Positions 26,701 to 34,255 of a stretch of DNA of 64,000 bases are shown here, in pieces. Position 1 is the first letter of the stretch; each line of letters begins with the position of its first letter. The position numbers were made by a program, and so were the translations under genes. The DNA is taken from the NCBI RefSeq assembly GCF_003947415.1, contig NZ_QHKL01000003.1, forward strand, positions 1 through 64,000, read 5' to 3'. A model generated the notes under the pieces. The model saw only the letters and a program-made list of their open reading frames with translations, was not told the DNA's origin and searched no databases. The stretch comes from Amycolatopsis sp. WAC 01376. GTDB taxonomy: Bacteria; Actinomycetota; Actinomycetes; Mycobacteriales; Pseudonocardiaceae.

Positions 26701-29545
26701 GAACTTCGCGACCGTCTGTCTCGGCGAACTCGCCGACATGATCGACGAACTCGCGCAGACCGCCAAACCCGCCGACAGCAACCAGGCCGAGGTCGCCGGG
26801 GTGGGACCGTGGGTCCGGCCGTTCGCGGTCGAGTACGTCGTCGCGCCGAAGCCGTCGCCTGACCTCACGCCGGGAACCGCCGGACTCTCGCAGGCGGAGT
26901 GGACGGCGTTCGCCCCGGAGGGGCACCCGCTGGCGGAGCCGCTGCGCGCCGCGCTCGCCGCCGCGGGCGTCGGCGACGGTGTCGTCCTGTGCCTGAACGC
27001 GGACAGCGATTCCGGTGACGTGGGCCTGTTCCTGGACGCGGGCCGCGCGGTGCTGTCCGCGCCCAACGGCACGCGGTTCGTCGTGGTGCAGCACGGACTC
27101 GGTGCCTCCGGCCTGGCGAAGACGCTGCGGCTGGAAGACCCGTCGGCCAGGACCACGATCGTCGATCTCGCCGACGTCCGCCCGGCCGACCCCGAGGCCA
27201 TCCGTGCCGCGGTGTCCACTGTGGTCACCGAAGTGGCGGCCACCAACGACTTCAGCGAAGTCCGCTACGACTCCGCCGGTGTCCGCACGGTGCCGAAGCT
27301 CGGTGCCCTCAAACCGTCCGAGGCCGAAGGGACACCGCTGGGCGCCGAAGACGTCCTGCTCGTCACCGGCGGCGGCAAGGGCATCACCGCGGAGAGCGCT
27401 TTGGCGCTGGCCAAGGATTCCGGCGCGAAACTCGCGCTGCTCGGCCGCAGCGACCCCGCCGACGACGCCGAACTGTCGGAGAACCTCGGCCGGATGGCGG
27501 CGGCGGGCATCGACTACCGCTACGAACGCGCCGACGTCACCGACGCCCGTCAGGTGTCCGACGCCATCAACCGGATCCAGGCCGGGTTCGGCCCGGTCAC
27601 CGCGGTACTGCACGGCGCGGGCCGCAACGAGCCTGCCGCGCTGTTCTCCTTGACCGAGGAGACCTTCCGCAAGACGCTGGCCCCGAAGATCGGCGGTCTC
27701 AACGCCGTCCTCGACGCGGTCGACAAGGACAAGATCAAGCTGCTGGTGACCTTCGGCAGCATCATCGGACGGGCGGGGCTGCGCGGTGAGGCGCACTACG
27801 CCACGGCCAACGACTGGATGACGGAACTGACCGTCCGCTTCGGCCGCGAACACCCCCAAGCCCGCGCGATCGCCCTCGAATGGTCGGTCTGGTCGGGGAC
27901 CGGGATGGGCGAGAAGCTCGGCGTCGTCAGCGCGTTGATGCGCGACGGCATCACCCCGATCCCGACCGAGGAGGGCATCGAGATCCTCCGGCAGGTCGTC
28001 GGCGACCCGGCCGCCCCGTCGGTACTGGTCGTCTGCGGCCGGACAGCGGGCCTGGTCACCCTGCCGGTGGAGAAACGCGAACTGCCGCTGACCCGCTTCG
28101 TCGACCGCGCCGTCGTGCACTACCCGGGGGTCGAGCTGATCACCGAGGCCGACCTCTCCGCGGGCAGCGACCCGTATCTGGCCGACCATCTGCTCGACGG
28201 CCAGCTGCTGTTCCCGGCGGTGATCGGCATGGAGGCGATGACCCAGGTCGCCAAGGCCGCGCTGGGCGTGGAAACCCTGCCGGCACCGGTGTTCTCCGAC
28301 GTCGAGTTCCTGCGCCCGATCATCGTCTCACCGGGCGGGTCGACCACGATCCGGCTCGCCGCGCTGGCCAGGGACGCCGAAACGGTGGACGTGGTGCTGC
28401 GCAGCGGCGAGACCGGGTTCAGCGCCGACCACTTCCGCGCCCGGCTGCGGTTCTCGCGGCCCGACCCGCTGGGTGACACCGTCGCCCGCGACGTCGCGCT
28501 GCCGCCGGTCCCGGTCGACCCGACGACCGAGCTCTACGGCACGGTCCTGTTCCAGGGCAAGCGATTCCAGCGGGTCACCGGCTATCGCCGGGCCAGCGCG
28601 CGGCACGCGGTCGCGGAGATCGCGACCGGCGCCGAGGTCGACTGGTTCGCGCCGTTCCTTCCGCAGGAACAGCTTCTGGCCGACCCTGGCACCCGCGACG
28701 CGATGATGCACGCGATCCAGTGCTGCGTCCCGGACGCGACTTTGCTGCCGCAAGGGATCGAGCGGCTGTACCTGGCCGAGCCCGGCGAGCAGGACCCGGA
28801 GTACGTGCTCCTCGACGCCCGCGAGCGTTCGCAGGACGGCGACAGCTACCTCTACGACCTCGACGTCCGCAACCCCGACGGGAAGCTCGTCGAGCGGTGG
28901 GAAGGGCTGAAACTGCGCGCGGTGCGCAAACGCGACGGCGAAGGGCCTTGGGTCCCGTCGATGCTCGGGTCCTATTTGGAGCGTTCCGTCGAACGGCTCC
29001 TCGGCTCGTCCCGCGCGATCGTCGTCGAACCGGACCCGGTGGGCGTTTCCGTGGAGACCACGCCGGAACGGCGAGCGCAGACGGCCTTGGCCGCCGGCCG
29101 TGCCGTCGACACCCCGCTCGAGATCCGCTACCGGCCGGACGGGAAACCGGAGGCCGACGGGGTCGAGGTCAGCGCGTCGCACAGCGCCGGACTCACCTTG
29201 GCGATCGCGGGCGACGGCCGGATCGCCTGCGACGTCGAGACGGCGATCGAACGGACACCGGAAGACTGGGCGGGTCTGCTCGGCGAGGATCTGCTCGCGG
29301 TGGGCGAACTGCTCGCCGCGGACGCCCGCGAGCCGCTTTCGGTCGCGCACACCAGGGTCTGGAGCGCGCTCGAATGCGTGCGCAAGACCGGGGACATGAC
29401 ACAGGCACTCACCGTGCACCGGGTCGATCCGGACGGCTGGGCGGTGCTCTCGCACGGTGCCGCCCGCATCGCCACCTGGGTGACGACCGTCAACGACCGG
29501 ACCGATCCCGTGGTCTTCGCGGTGCTACAGGGAGAGGGAAACTGA
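23711..29545 (+). CDS. pksE: Iterative enediyne polyketide synthase (KS-AT-ACP-KR-DH-PPT)
   Basis: The 1944-residue single-module PKS builds the polyene precursor of the enediyne core. KS: VDGACSSSLLS with Cys213, His346 (EGHGTGTA) and His386 (GNIGHTKAA). AT: GHSLGE with Ser657 and SHAFHS at 756, consistent with malonyl-CoA. ACP: DDLHLSSITVGQ with Ser973/974 as the pantetheine site, the pattern seen in enediyne synthases. KR: VTGGGKGI near 1219, Ser1350 and Tyr1363. DH: YLADHLLDGQLLFP with His1493. PPT: CDVE at 1840-1843 and WSALECVRK at 1884-1892. Length and domain order are standard. GGGGAG precedes the ATG. Confidence 0.97.
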   Translation: MSVERISIVGIGLRYPDAGSPEELWENVLAGRRAFRRLPDERMNREDYYSPDPKAPDRFYAQKAAVLRDYEFDRIKYKVAGSTFRSTDTTHWLALDVAAQALADAGFPEGDGLPRPNTGVVIGNSLTGEFSRANIMRLRWPYVRRTIAAALAERGWAEGDTAEFLHDLEVQYKAPFPEIDEDSLAGGLANTIAGRVCNFFDFGGGGFTVDGACSSSLLSVVTAANALSEGDLDVAVAGGVDLSIDPFEVIGFAKTGALAKREMKVYDADSNGFWPGEGSGMLVLMREDDAIAQGKRIYATIGGWGVSSDGKGGITRPEASGHRLALKRAYEKAGYGVETVSYFEGHGTGTALGDATEIEALSTARRDADPLADPAALSTIKGNIGHTKAAAGVAGLIKATLAVYHQVIPPATGHFDPHESLVGDSARMYVPAEAGLWPSDHPVRAGVSAMGFGGINSHVTVTEAPGAARRKELDEKTRSLVAGRQDSELLLLDADDAASLRGKVTGLLEVVPKLSFAELADLAGTLSSELSGKSVRAAIVATNPEEAERKLAKLLDLLGEGEPEIFSSREGIFASGRSTEPKIGFLFPGQGSGQGTVGALRKRFGHADDIYRAAGLSTGADQVATDVAQPRIVTGSLAGLRVLKSLGIEARTVAGHSLGELTALHWGGALTEREVLRLAKIRGKVMATASDGNGAMAGIAATPGVAERLAEGEEVVIAGYNAPEQTVLSGPADAIDRVVARARAEGVTATRINVSHAFHSPAVVPAAEAMTGELATFDFARLDRPVVSTVTGDVLHAAEDLRDLLRDQVVLPVRFREAAAKVAERSDLVIEVGPGRVLTGLFGAIAPGTPALAIDTDSPTLASVLKVAGAAFAFGAPLETSALFDGRVVRALPVDGKFSFLTSPCEAAPSIDAELARDRVTDPTAPAAATTGTASESGSSTLELLRKLASERVELPLEAVTADTHPLDDLHLSSITVGQLVNDVTRALGRPALEGMPNFATVCLGELADMIDELAQTAKPADSNQAEVAGVGPWVRPFAVEYVVAPKPSPDLTPGTAGLSQAEWTAFAPEGHPLAEPLRAALAAAGVGDGVVLCLNADSDSGDVGLFLDAGRAVLSAPNGTRFVVVQHGLGASGLAKTLRLEDPSARTTIVDLADVRPADPEAIRAAVSTVVTEVAATNDFSEVRYDSAGVRTVPKLGALKPSEAEGTPLGAEDVLLVTGGGKGITAESALALAKDSGAKLALLGRSDPADDAELSENLGRMAAAGIDYRYERADVTDARQVSDAINRIQAGFGPVTAVLHGAGRNEPAALFSLTEETFRKTLAPKIGGLNAVLDAVDKDKIKLLVTFGSIIGRAGLRGEAHYATANDWMTELTVRFGREHPQARAIALEWSVWSGTGMGEKLGVVSALMRDGITPIPTEEGIEILRQVVGDPAAPSVLVVCGRTAGLVTLPVEKRELPLTRFVDRAVVHYPGVELITEADLSAGSDPYLADHLLDGQLLFPAVIGMEAMTQVAKAALGVETLPAPVFSDVEFLRPIIVSPGGSTTIRLAALARDAETVDVVLRSGETGFSADHFRARLRFSRPDPLGDTVARDVALPPVPVDPTTELYGTVLFQGKRFQRVTGYRRASARHAVAEIATGAEVDWFAPFLPQEQLLADPGTRDAMMHAIQCCVPDATLLPQGIERLYLAEPGEQDPEYVLLDARERSQDGDSYLYDLDVRNPDGKLVERWEGLKLRAVRKRDGEGPWVPSMLGSYLERSVERLLGSSRAIVVEPDPVGVSVETTPERRAQTALAAGRAVDTPLEIRYRPDGKPEADGVEVSASHSAGLTLAIAGDGRIACDVETAIERTPEDWAGLLGEDLLAVGELLAADAREPLSVAHTRVWSALECVRKTGDMTQALTVHRVDPDGWAVLSHGAARIATWVTTVNDRTDPVVFAVLQGEGN

Positions 29546-29546
29546 C

Positions 29547-29987
29547 ATGGCCGACTACTACGAGATCCTGCACACGGTCGGGTTCGAAGAGACCAACCTG
29601 GTCGGCAACGTCTACTACGTGAACTACGTGCGCTGGCAGGGCCGGTGCCGCGAGATGTTCCTGAAGGACAAGGCGCCGGCGGTGCTCGAAGAGGTCCGCC
29701 GCGACCTGAAGCTCTTCACACTCAAGGTGGATTGCGAGTTCTACGCGGAGATCACCGCGTTCGACGAGCTCTCCATCCGGCTGCGGCTGGAAGAGCTGAC
29801 CCAGACCCAGATCCAGTTCACCTTCGACTACGTCCACCTCACCGGCGAGGGGGAGCGGCTGGTGGCGCGCGGACGGCAGCGGATCGCGTGCATGCGCGGC
29901 CCCAACACGGCGACCGTGCCCAGCAGGGTGCCCGAGCAACTGCGTGAGGCGCTGGCCCCGTACGCCGTCGACGGCAAGGGGGAGTGA
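29547..29987 (+). CDS. Enediyne thioesterase E10 (hot-dog fold)
   Basis: The 146-residue acyl-CoA-thioesterase-like protein starts YEILHTVGFEETNLVGNVYY, the diagnostic opening of the DynE7/CalE7/SgcE10 group, with YVNYVRWQGRCREMFL after it. It releases the polyene from the PKS. It begins 1 nt after the PKS stop, preceded by GGGAGAGGGAA, so it is made with the synthase. Together with E3, E4, E5 and the PKS it completes the five-gene enediyne cassette. Confidence 0.95.
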   Translation: MADYYEILHTVGFEETNLVGNVYYVNYVRWQGRCREMFLKDKAPAVLEEVRRDLKLFTLKVDCEFYAEITAFDELSIRLRLEELTQTQIQFTFDYVHLTGEGERLVARGRQRIACMRGPNTATVPSRVPEQLREALAPYAVDGKGE

Positions 29988-29988
29988 C

Positions 29989-30561
29989 GTGGGCGAGGTG
30001 GAGGAACCTTCGCGGCCGGTGCTGAAACGCCTGCCGACACCCGCCGCGCGGCGACGGCTGTCCGCGCAGTCCGGGTTGCGGGAGGTGATGGGCCAGTTCG
30101 CCACCGGGGTCACCGTGCTGACCGCCGGGGGTGAACGGGCACACGGGATGACCGCCAACGCCGTCACCTCCGTGTCGCTGGAGCCGCCGATGGTGCTGTG
30201 CTGCGTTTCCCGCGCGGCACGGATGCACGAGGCGATCGTGACGGCGGGGTCGTACGCGGTCACGGTGCTGGCGTCGGACCAGAAGGAGCTGGCGAAGTAC
30301 TTCGCGGACTGGCGCCGCCCGGCCGGGCTCGCGCAGTTCGACTCGGTGGACTGGACAGCGGGGCCGCGGACCGGCGCGCCGTTGCTCGACGGCGCGCTGG
30401 CGTGGCTGGAATGCGAGCTGGCGGAGGTCTACGAGGGCGGTGACCACTCGATCTTCCTCGGCAAGGTGGTCGCCTCCAGCCGCGGCACCGCGCAGGACTC
30501 GCTGGTCTTCTACGGCGGCGGCTACCACCAGATCGACGGCCGGATACGGGCATCGGCCTGA
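29989..30561 (+). CDS. Flavin reductase (SgcE6-like)
   Basis: The 190-residue protein has the flavin-reductase-like FMN-binding split barrel: MGQFATGVTVLTAGGERAHGMTANAV, SLEPPMVLCCVSRAA, and YHQIDGRI at the end. It supplies reduced FMN or FAD to two-component monooxygenases, as SgcE6 does in the C-1027 pathway. No oxygenase partner of that class is evident in the window; the FAD oxidoreductase at 34813-36132 is one possibility. GTG 29989 was chosen because the conserved domain starts soon after and AAGGGGGA lies just upstream. Confidence 0.9.
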   Translation: MGEVEEPSRPVLKRLPTPAARRRLSAQSGLREVMGQFATGVTVLTAGGERAHGMTANAVTSVSLEPPMVLCCVSRAARMHEAIVTAGSYAVTVLASDQKELAKYFADWRRPAGLAQFDSVDWTAGPRTGAPLLDGALAWLECELAEVYEGGDHSIFLGKVVASSRGTAQDSLVFYGGGYHQIDGRIRASA

Positions 30562-30578
30562 CACGGAGAGGAATGGTC

Positions 30579-30746
30579 ATGACCATCAACGAATCCGCCA
30601 CGACCGCCCCGGCGCACCCGGCCGAACGGCCGCCGGTGGTGACCACGATGCCCCGTCTCGGACGGGGGGTGTGCTGGCGCGACATCAAGCGGGAGATCGA
30701 ACTCGACGAGCTCGAGCGCGAGGCCAGGCTCAGGGAGGCGGCGTGA
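30579..30746 (+). CDS. 55-residue helical protein preceding the acyl-CoA carboxylase gene
   Basis: The small protein has a Pro-rich N-terminal third, then GRGVCWRDIKREIELDELER and a charged helix to the end. GGAGAGG lies about seven bases before the ATG at 30579 (an ATG at 30573 is too close to it). Its stop overlaps the GTG of the carboxylase gene, which argues for a real, coupled gene. I do not recognise a family. A small partner of the carboxylase or a regulatory peptide is possible. Confidence 0.6.
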   Translation: MTINESATTAPAHPAERPPVVTTMPRLGRGVCWRDIKREIELDELEREARLREAA

Positions 30747-32446
30747 CCCTGCAGGGCGATCCGGGCGCTCAGCGCACGGAGGACTCCGAGGTGGTGCCGC
30801 TGCCGGAGGACCGGCTGCGGCGCCCCCGGATCCCGAGGGCGACCGACGGGCAGGTGATCCCGCTCGCCAGGGGCGCCGAACCGGTGCACCCGCCGGAACC
30901 GACGATGCCGTTGCTGCGCACCCAGCGCGACGAACTGCGCGAACATATCGTCGACGGGCGGCTCGACGGCGTCCGTCGGCAGCATTCGCTCGGCAAGCAC
31001 ACCGCGCGCGAACGGCTGGATCTGCTGCTGGACCCCGACTCCTTCACCGAGGTCGAGCTGTACCGGCGGCATCAGGCGAGCGGGCTCGGGCTGGCGGAGA
31101 ACCGGCCGTACACCGACGGGGTGATCGCCGGCTCTGGCACCATCGACGGACGGCGCGTCTTCGTCTACGCGCAGGACTTCACCGTTTTCGGCGGTTCGCT
31201 CGGCGAGGCGCACGCGGCGAAGATCCACAAGGTGATGGATCTGGCGATCGCCACCGGTTCGCCGCTGATCGGGCTCAACGACAGCGGGGGAGCGCGGATC
31301 CAGGAAGGCGTCATGGCGCTCAACGGCTACGGCGGCATCTTCCGCCGCCAGGTCGAGGCGTCCGGCGTCATCCCGCAGATCAGCGTGGTGCTGGGACCGT
31401 GCGCGGGCGGGGCGGCGTATTCGCCGGCGCTCGCGGATTTCGTCTTCATGGTGCGCGACACCGCCCGGATGTACCTGACCGGGCCCGACGTCGTCGAGAC
31501 CGTGACCGGGGAACGGGTCAGCCACGACGAACTGGGCGGCGCGGACGTGCACGGCGCGTCGTCCGGCGTGGCGACCGTGGTGCATGACGACGAGGAGAGC
31601 TGCCTCGCCGACGTCCGCTACCTGGTTTCGCTGCTGCCGTCGAACTATCTGGAGCCCGCGCCTCGCGAGCCGTCACAGGACGCGGGCAAGGACCGGCGCC
31701 CGGCGTTCGCCGAGCTCGTCCCGGTGGAGCCGAACAAGCCCTACGACATGCGGGACGTGTTCACGGAACTGACCGACGACGGCGAGTTCTTCGAGATGCA
31801 CGAGCGATGGGCGGCGAACGTGCTGTGCGCGCTCGCGCGGATCGACGGGCGTGTGGTCGGCCTGGTCGGCAACCAGCCGATGGTGTTCGCCGGCGTGCTC
31901 GACGGTCCCGCTTCGCAAAAAGCGGCGCGGTTCGTGCGGTTCTGTGACGCGTTCAGCATCCCGCTGGTGACCCTTGTGGACGTCCCGGGTTTCCTGCCGG
32001 GGGTCGAGCAGGAACATTCCGGGATCATCCGCCACGGCGCGCAGCTGCTGCACGCCTACTGCGAGGCGACCGTGCCGCGGATCCAGGTCATCCTGCGCAA
32101 GGCGTACGGCGGCGCGTACATCGTGATGGACTCGCGGTCCATCGGCACCGACCTGTCACTGGCGTGGCCCACCAACCAGATCGCCGTGATGGGCGCCGAG
32201 GGCGCGGTCAACGTGCTGTTCCGCAAGGACCTCGCCGTCGCGCCCGATCCGGACGCGTTGCGCGCCCACCTGGTCGCCGAGTACACCGAGGAGTTCATGA
32301 ACCCGCAGTACTCGGCGGAACGGGGGCTGGTCGACGACATCATCGACCCCGCCGACACCCGCTCCGCCGTCGCCAGGGCGCTGGACATGCTGCAGGACAA
32401 GCGAAAGGCCGCGCCCCAGCGCAAGCACGGCAACCATCCGATCTGA
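30743..32446 (+). CDS. Acyl-CoA carboxylase beta (carboxyltransferase) subunit
   Basis: The carboxyltransferase of about 567 residues transfers CO2 from carboxybiotin to acetyl- or propionyl-CoA. Motifs include GRLDGVRRQHSLGKHTARER, SGGARIQEGVMALNGYGGIF, GPCAGGAAYSPALADF and KAYGGAYIVMDSRSIGTD. GTG 30743 overlaps the preceding stop; the conserved domain starts near residue 55. No biotin carboxylase/carrier (alpha) gene lies beside it, so a housekeeping alpha subunit must serve. Placed in the PKS operon, it most likely raises malonyl-CoA supply. Confidence 0.92.
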   Translation: MTLQGDPGAQRTEDSEVVPLPEDRLRRPRIPRATDGQVIPLARGAEPVHPPEPTMPLLRTQRDELREHIVDGRLDGVRRQHSLGKHTARERLDLLLDPDSFTEVELYRRHQASGLGLAENRPYTDGVIAGSGTIDGRRVFVYAQDFTVFGGSLGEAHAAKIHKVMDLAIATGSPLIGLNDSGGARIQEGVMALNGYGGIFRRQVEASGVIPQISVVLGPCAGGAAYSPALADFVFMVRDTARMYLTGPDVVETVTGERVSHDELGGADVHGASSGVATVVHDDEESCLADVRYLVSLLPSNYLEPAPREPSQDAGKDRRPAFAELVPVEPNKPYDMRDVFTELTDDGEFFEMHERWAANVLCALARIDGRVVGLVGNQPMVFAGVLDGPASQKAARFVRFCDAFSIPLVTLVDVPGFLPGVEQEHSGIIRHGAQLLHAYCEATVPRIQVILRKAYGGAYIVMDSRSIGTDLSLAWPTNQIAVMGAEGAVNVLFRKDLAVAPDPDALRAHLVAEYTEEFMNPQYSAERGLVDDIIDPADTRSAVARALDMLQDKRKAAPQRKHGNHPI

Positions 32447-32457
32447 ACGGGGGGACC

Positions 32458-32649
32458 ATGTCGTCGTCCGAAAAGGACAGTGAGCCGGTCTTCCGGGTCC
32501 TGCGGGGGGACCCGGAAGACGCCGAACTGGCGGCACTCGTCGCCGTCTTCACCGCGCTCGCTTCGGCCGCGCCTCCGCCCGCCGCGCCGGCGCGATCCGC
32601 CTGGTCGTCCCGAACCGCGGCGACCTGGCGCACTTCGGTCTTGCGCTGA
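32458..32649 (+). CDS. Acyl-CoA carboxylase epsilon subunit
   Basis: The 63-residue protein has the epsilon-subunit pattern FRVLRGDPEDAELAALVAVF, followed by an Ala/Pro linker and a C-terminal part SAWSSRTAATW. In actinomycetes these subunits bridge alpha and beta subunits of acyl-CoA carboxylases. It starts 11 nt after the beta subunit and ends the 17-kb operon. A 29-bp palindrome lies 64 nt downstream. Confidence 0.85.
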   Translation: MSSSEKDSEPVFRVLRGDPEDAELAALVAVFTALASAAPPPAAPARSAWSSRTAATWRTSVLR

Positions 32650-32713
32650 CGCGCGTCGCCACATGACGCTGGACGCCGGACCCGCCAGATGGACACAGCG
32701 TCTAGTGAGCGCT

Positions 32714-32773
32714 CGTGGGGGTCGTGAGTGGTAATGAGCGTTCTAACGCTCATTACCACTCACGACCCCCACG
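32714..32773. terminator. Perfect 29-bp palindrome, likely bidirectional terminator
   Basis: The arm at 32714-32742 (starting CGTGGGGGTCGTGAGTGG) is exactly repeated in inverse at 32745-32773, with only CT between. AAAA follows on the right. It lies between the end of the PKS operon and the convergent small genes at 33038-33327. The rest of this 388-nt intergenic stretch (32650-33037) shows no gene or other structure. Confidence 0.75.
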
Positions 32774-33037
32774 AAAAGTACTCATAACGGACACGGTTGT
32801 CCGACTGGCGTCCCTTGTGGACGGTCAGGAGTACGCTGGTCCCCTGGTGACCCCGCTCCGCCACCGACTCGATCATGCCACCTTTGCATTACCTTTCAAT
32901 AGAACCACCGTGGGCACCGTCGCACATTGAAGCCAGCGAACAAGTCCTTCATCTCTGAGGCTCGGTGACGCCCCCTACTCGCAGGGTGCGGCGAACTCCG
33001 GTCCGCAGTCAGGAGCCACGCCACGAAGAGCGCCGCA

Positions 33038-33217
33038 CTACGCGGTGAGCCGTCGCGCGGCCTCGGTTTCCCGCCGCGGCGGATACGTGCTGTGGCAGGC
33101 GTGCACGGCGACGTAGAGGACGTCGCCGTCGATCACCGTCTCCAGGTCCGTTCGCTCCCCAGGCGCGAACGGGCCTCCGCAGGCCGCGCAGGTCCGCTGC
33201 CGTTCCGCCGCGCTCAC
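33038..33217 (-). CDS. 59-residue Cys/His protein, zinc-ribbon-like
   Basis: GTG at 33217 lies inside the stop of the upstream peptide gene (CAGTGA), so translation is probably coupled. The product begins MSAAERQRTCAACGGPFAPG and later has VAVHACHSTYP, giving a CxxC...HxxC pattern able to hold one zinc ion. The tail is basic. The frame stays open upstream of this GTG without similarity, which is why the short form is preferred. I do not recognise a family. Confidence 0.6.
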   Translation of the reverse strand: MSAAERQRTCAACGGPFAPGERTDLETVIDGDVLYVAVHACHSTYPPRRETEAARRLTA

Positions 33218-33327
33218 TGCCTGTCTCGCTGCTCGGGGACGGCCGGGTCGGGCCACGACAGGCCCAGCAGGTCGACGTCGAGTTCGTCGTCGGCGTAGAT
33301 CTCGTACGGGTCGAGGCGCTCGGTCAT
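33214..33327 (-). CDS. 37-residue acidic peptide gene
   Basis: The frame has an excellent AAGGAG at seven bases before the ATG. The product, MTERLDPYEIYADDELDVDL followed by LGLSWPDPAVPEQRDRQ, is strongly acidic in its middle and has no Cys and a single Ser. Its stop overlaps the start of the Cys/His protein gene. It is too short for most gene finders. A regulatory or antitoxin-like peptide is as likely as a precursor peptide. Confidence 0.55.
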   Translation of the reverse strand: MTERLDPYEIYADDELDVDLLGLSWPDPAVPEQRDRQ

Positions 33328-33507
33328 GGTGTGCTCCTTGGTTTTCCGGATACCACAAGGGCACTACCGGTACCCCCTCGCCCGCAACTTTTTCTTTGCT
33401 CAGCACGAGCCCTCCGGTGTCCTCGATCGCGTCACGATCGGTTCCCGATCGGACGGGTTCATCCTGGTTGTCAAGTGAGTCGTTCATCGAAGGCCGGGAG
33501 GAACGCC

Positions 33508-33657
33508 ATGACGGCACAGGTGCGAATTCGAGTGGTCGGCGATGATTTCGACCCGCGCGGGACCGTCGAGGCCGACGCGACGGCGCTCGTCCCGGAGCCG
33601 CGGCGGACCGCCGAGAACGAGCCGGCGGCAGAGCACATCATCCTCGGCTACAACTAG
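33508..33657 (+). CDS. 49-residue peptide of unknown function
   Basis: GGGAGG lies seven bases before the ATG. The product starts MTAQVRIRVVGDDFDPRGTV and ends AAEHIILGYN. It has no Cys and no Ser or Thr in the last 12 residues, so it is a poor azole substrate. It is divergent from the 37-residue peptide gene, with a 180-nt shared upstream region. No family is recognised. Confidence 0.5.
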   Translation: MTAQVRIRVVGDDFDPRGTVEADATALVPEPRRTAENEPAAEHIILGYN

Positions 33658-33759
33658 CTCGACCGGTACGTAAAGCACGGACAAAGAAGACCACCGGGTA
33701 TCGCGCGCGCGAGAATGAAGATCGCCCACGACCCGGCCAGACCACGAGGAGGCCTCCGG

Positions 33760-34068
33760 ATGGCTATGCGCCTCCAGCTCACGTCGGGTTTGCAGGTGCT
33801 GGAAGAATGGGCGATCAATGCACCGCAGGCCGATCGCAATGTCATCTACGAAGCACTTTTCGCGGTGGCCGACGGATCCGCCTTTCTCATCTACGACATT
33901 TTCGGAGACGGCCGCGATCCGCATCAGTTCATTATTCTGGTGAAGCATGATCTCGTCATCCGGATAGGGCTCAAGCGGTCCGATTCCTCGTTCGAGATCG
34001 TCTACATCGGCGCGCTGGAGCACGGCACGCCCGCCGCTGCCTGGGTCGAGGACGCCGACGGCTCCTGA
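33760..34068 (+). CDS. Hypothetical protein, 102 residues
   Basis: The ATG at 33760 was chosen over one at 33715 because GAGGAGG sits exactly seven bases before it. The product has LTSGLQVLEEWAINAPQADR, then ALFAVADGSAFLIYDIF and HQFIILVKHDLVIRIGLK, and a C-terminal FEIVYIGALEHG. The helix-then-beta layout vaguely recalls RelE-like or other small alpha/beta folds of actinomycetes. No catalytic residues are evident. The function is unknown. Confidence 0.6.
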   Translation: MAMRLQLTSGLQVLEEWAINAPQADRNVIYEALFAVADGSAFLIYDIFGDGRDPHQFIILVKHDLVIRIGLKRSDSSFEIVYIGALEHGTPAAAWVEDADGS

Positions 34069-34145
34069 GCCGGTACCGCTGAACGGACCAGTCTCCTGCC
34101 CCTTACCGGCAGCCTTTCGTACCAGCGGGTCATGCGTTCCTCATC

Positions 34146-34174
34146 TTGACATCGTCCAGTTCGGCGTGAAATTC
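34146..34174 (+). promoter_or_regulatory. Possible sigma-70-type promoter of the FAD-oxidoreductase block
   Basis: TTGACA (34146-34151) is followed after 17 nt by AAATTC (34169-34174), in an unusually A+T-rich stretch 82 nt before the ATG at 34256. The -10 match is weak. Confidence 0.35.
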
Positions 34175-34255
34175 TTCCGGTGTTTGGGGGCGGGGGAATT
34201 CTGCCGGGCTGGAATTTGTGTTCTGTTTTCGTCTCGAGGGCTGGAGGCACAAAAG

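Noticed and set aside
23693..28189. A 1498-codon open frame on the minus strand opposite the PKS
   Set aside because: It is an antisense shadow of a high-G+C gene. The plus strand encodes all six PKS domains with catalytic residues, while the minus frame is low-complexity Arg/Gly/Asp-rich.
33214..33327. 37-residue acidic peptide as the azole precursor
   Set aside because: It contains no Cys and a single Ser, and it is coupled to a zinc-ribbon-like gene, which points to a different role.
33508..33657. 49-residue peptide as the azole precursor
   Set aside because: It has no Cys and no Ser or Thr near its C-terminus (AAEHIILGYN), so the azole enzymes would have little to modify.
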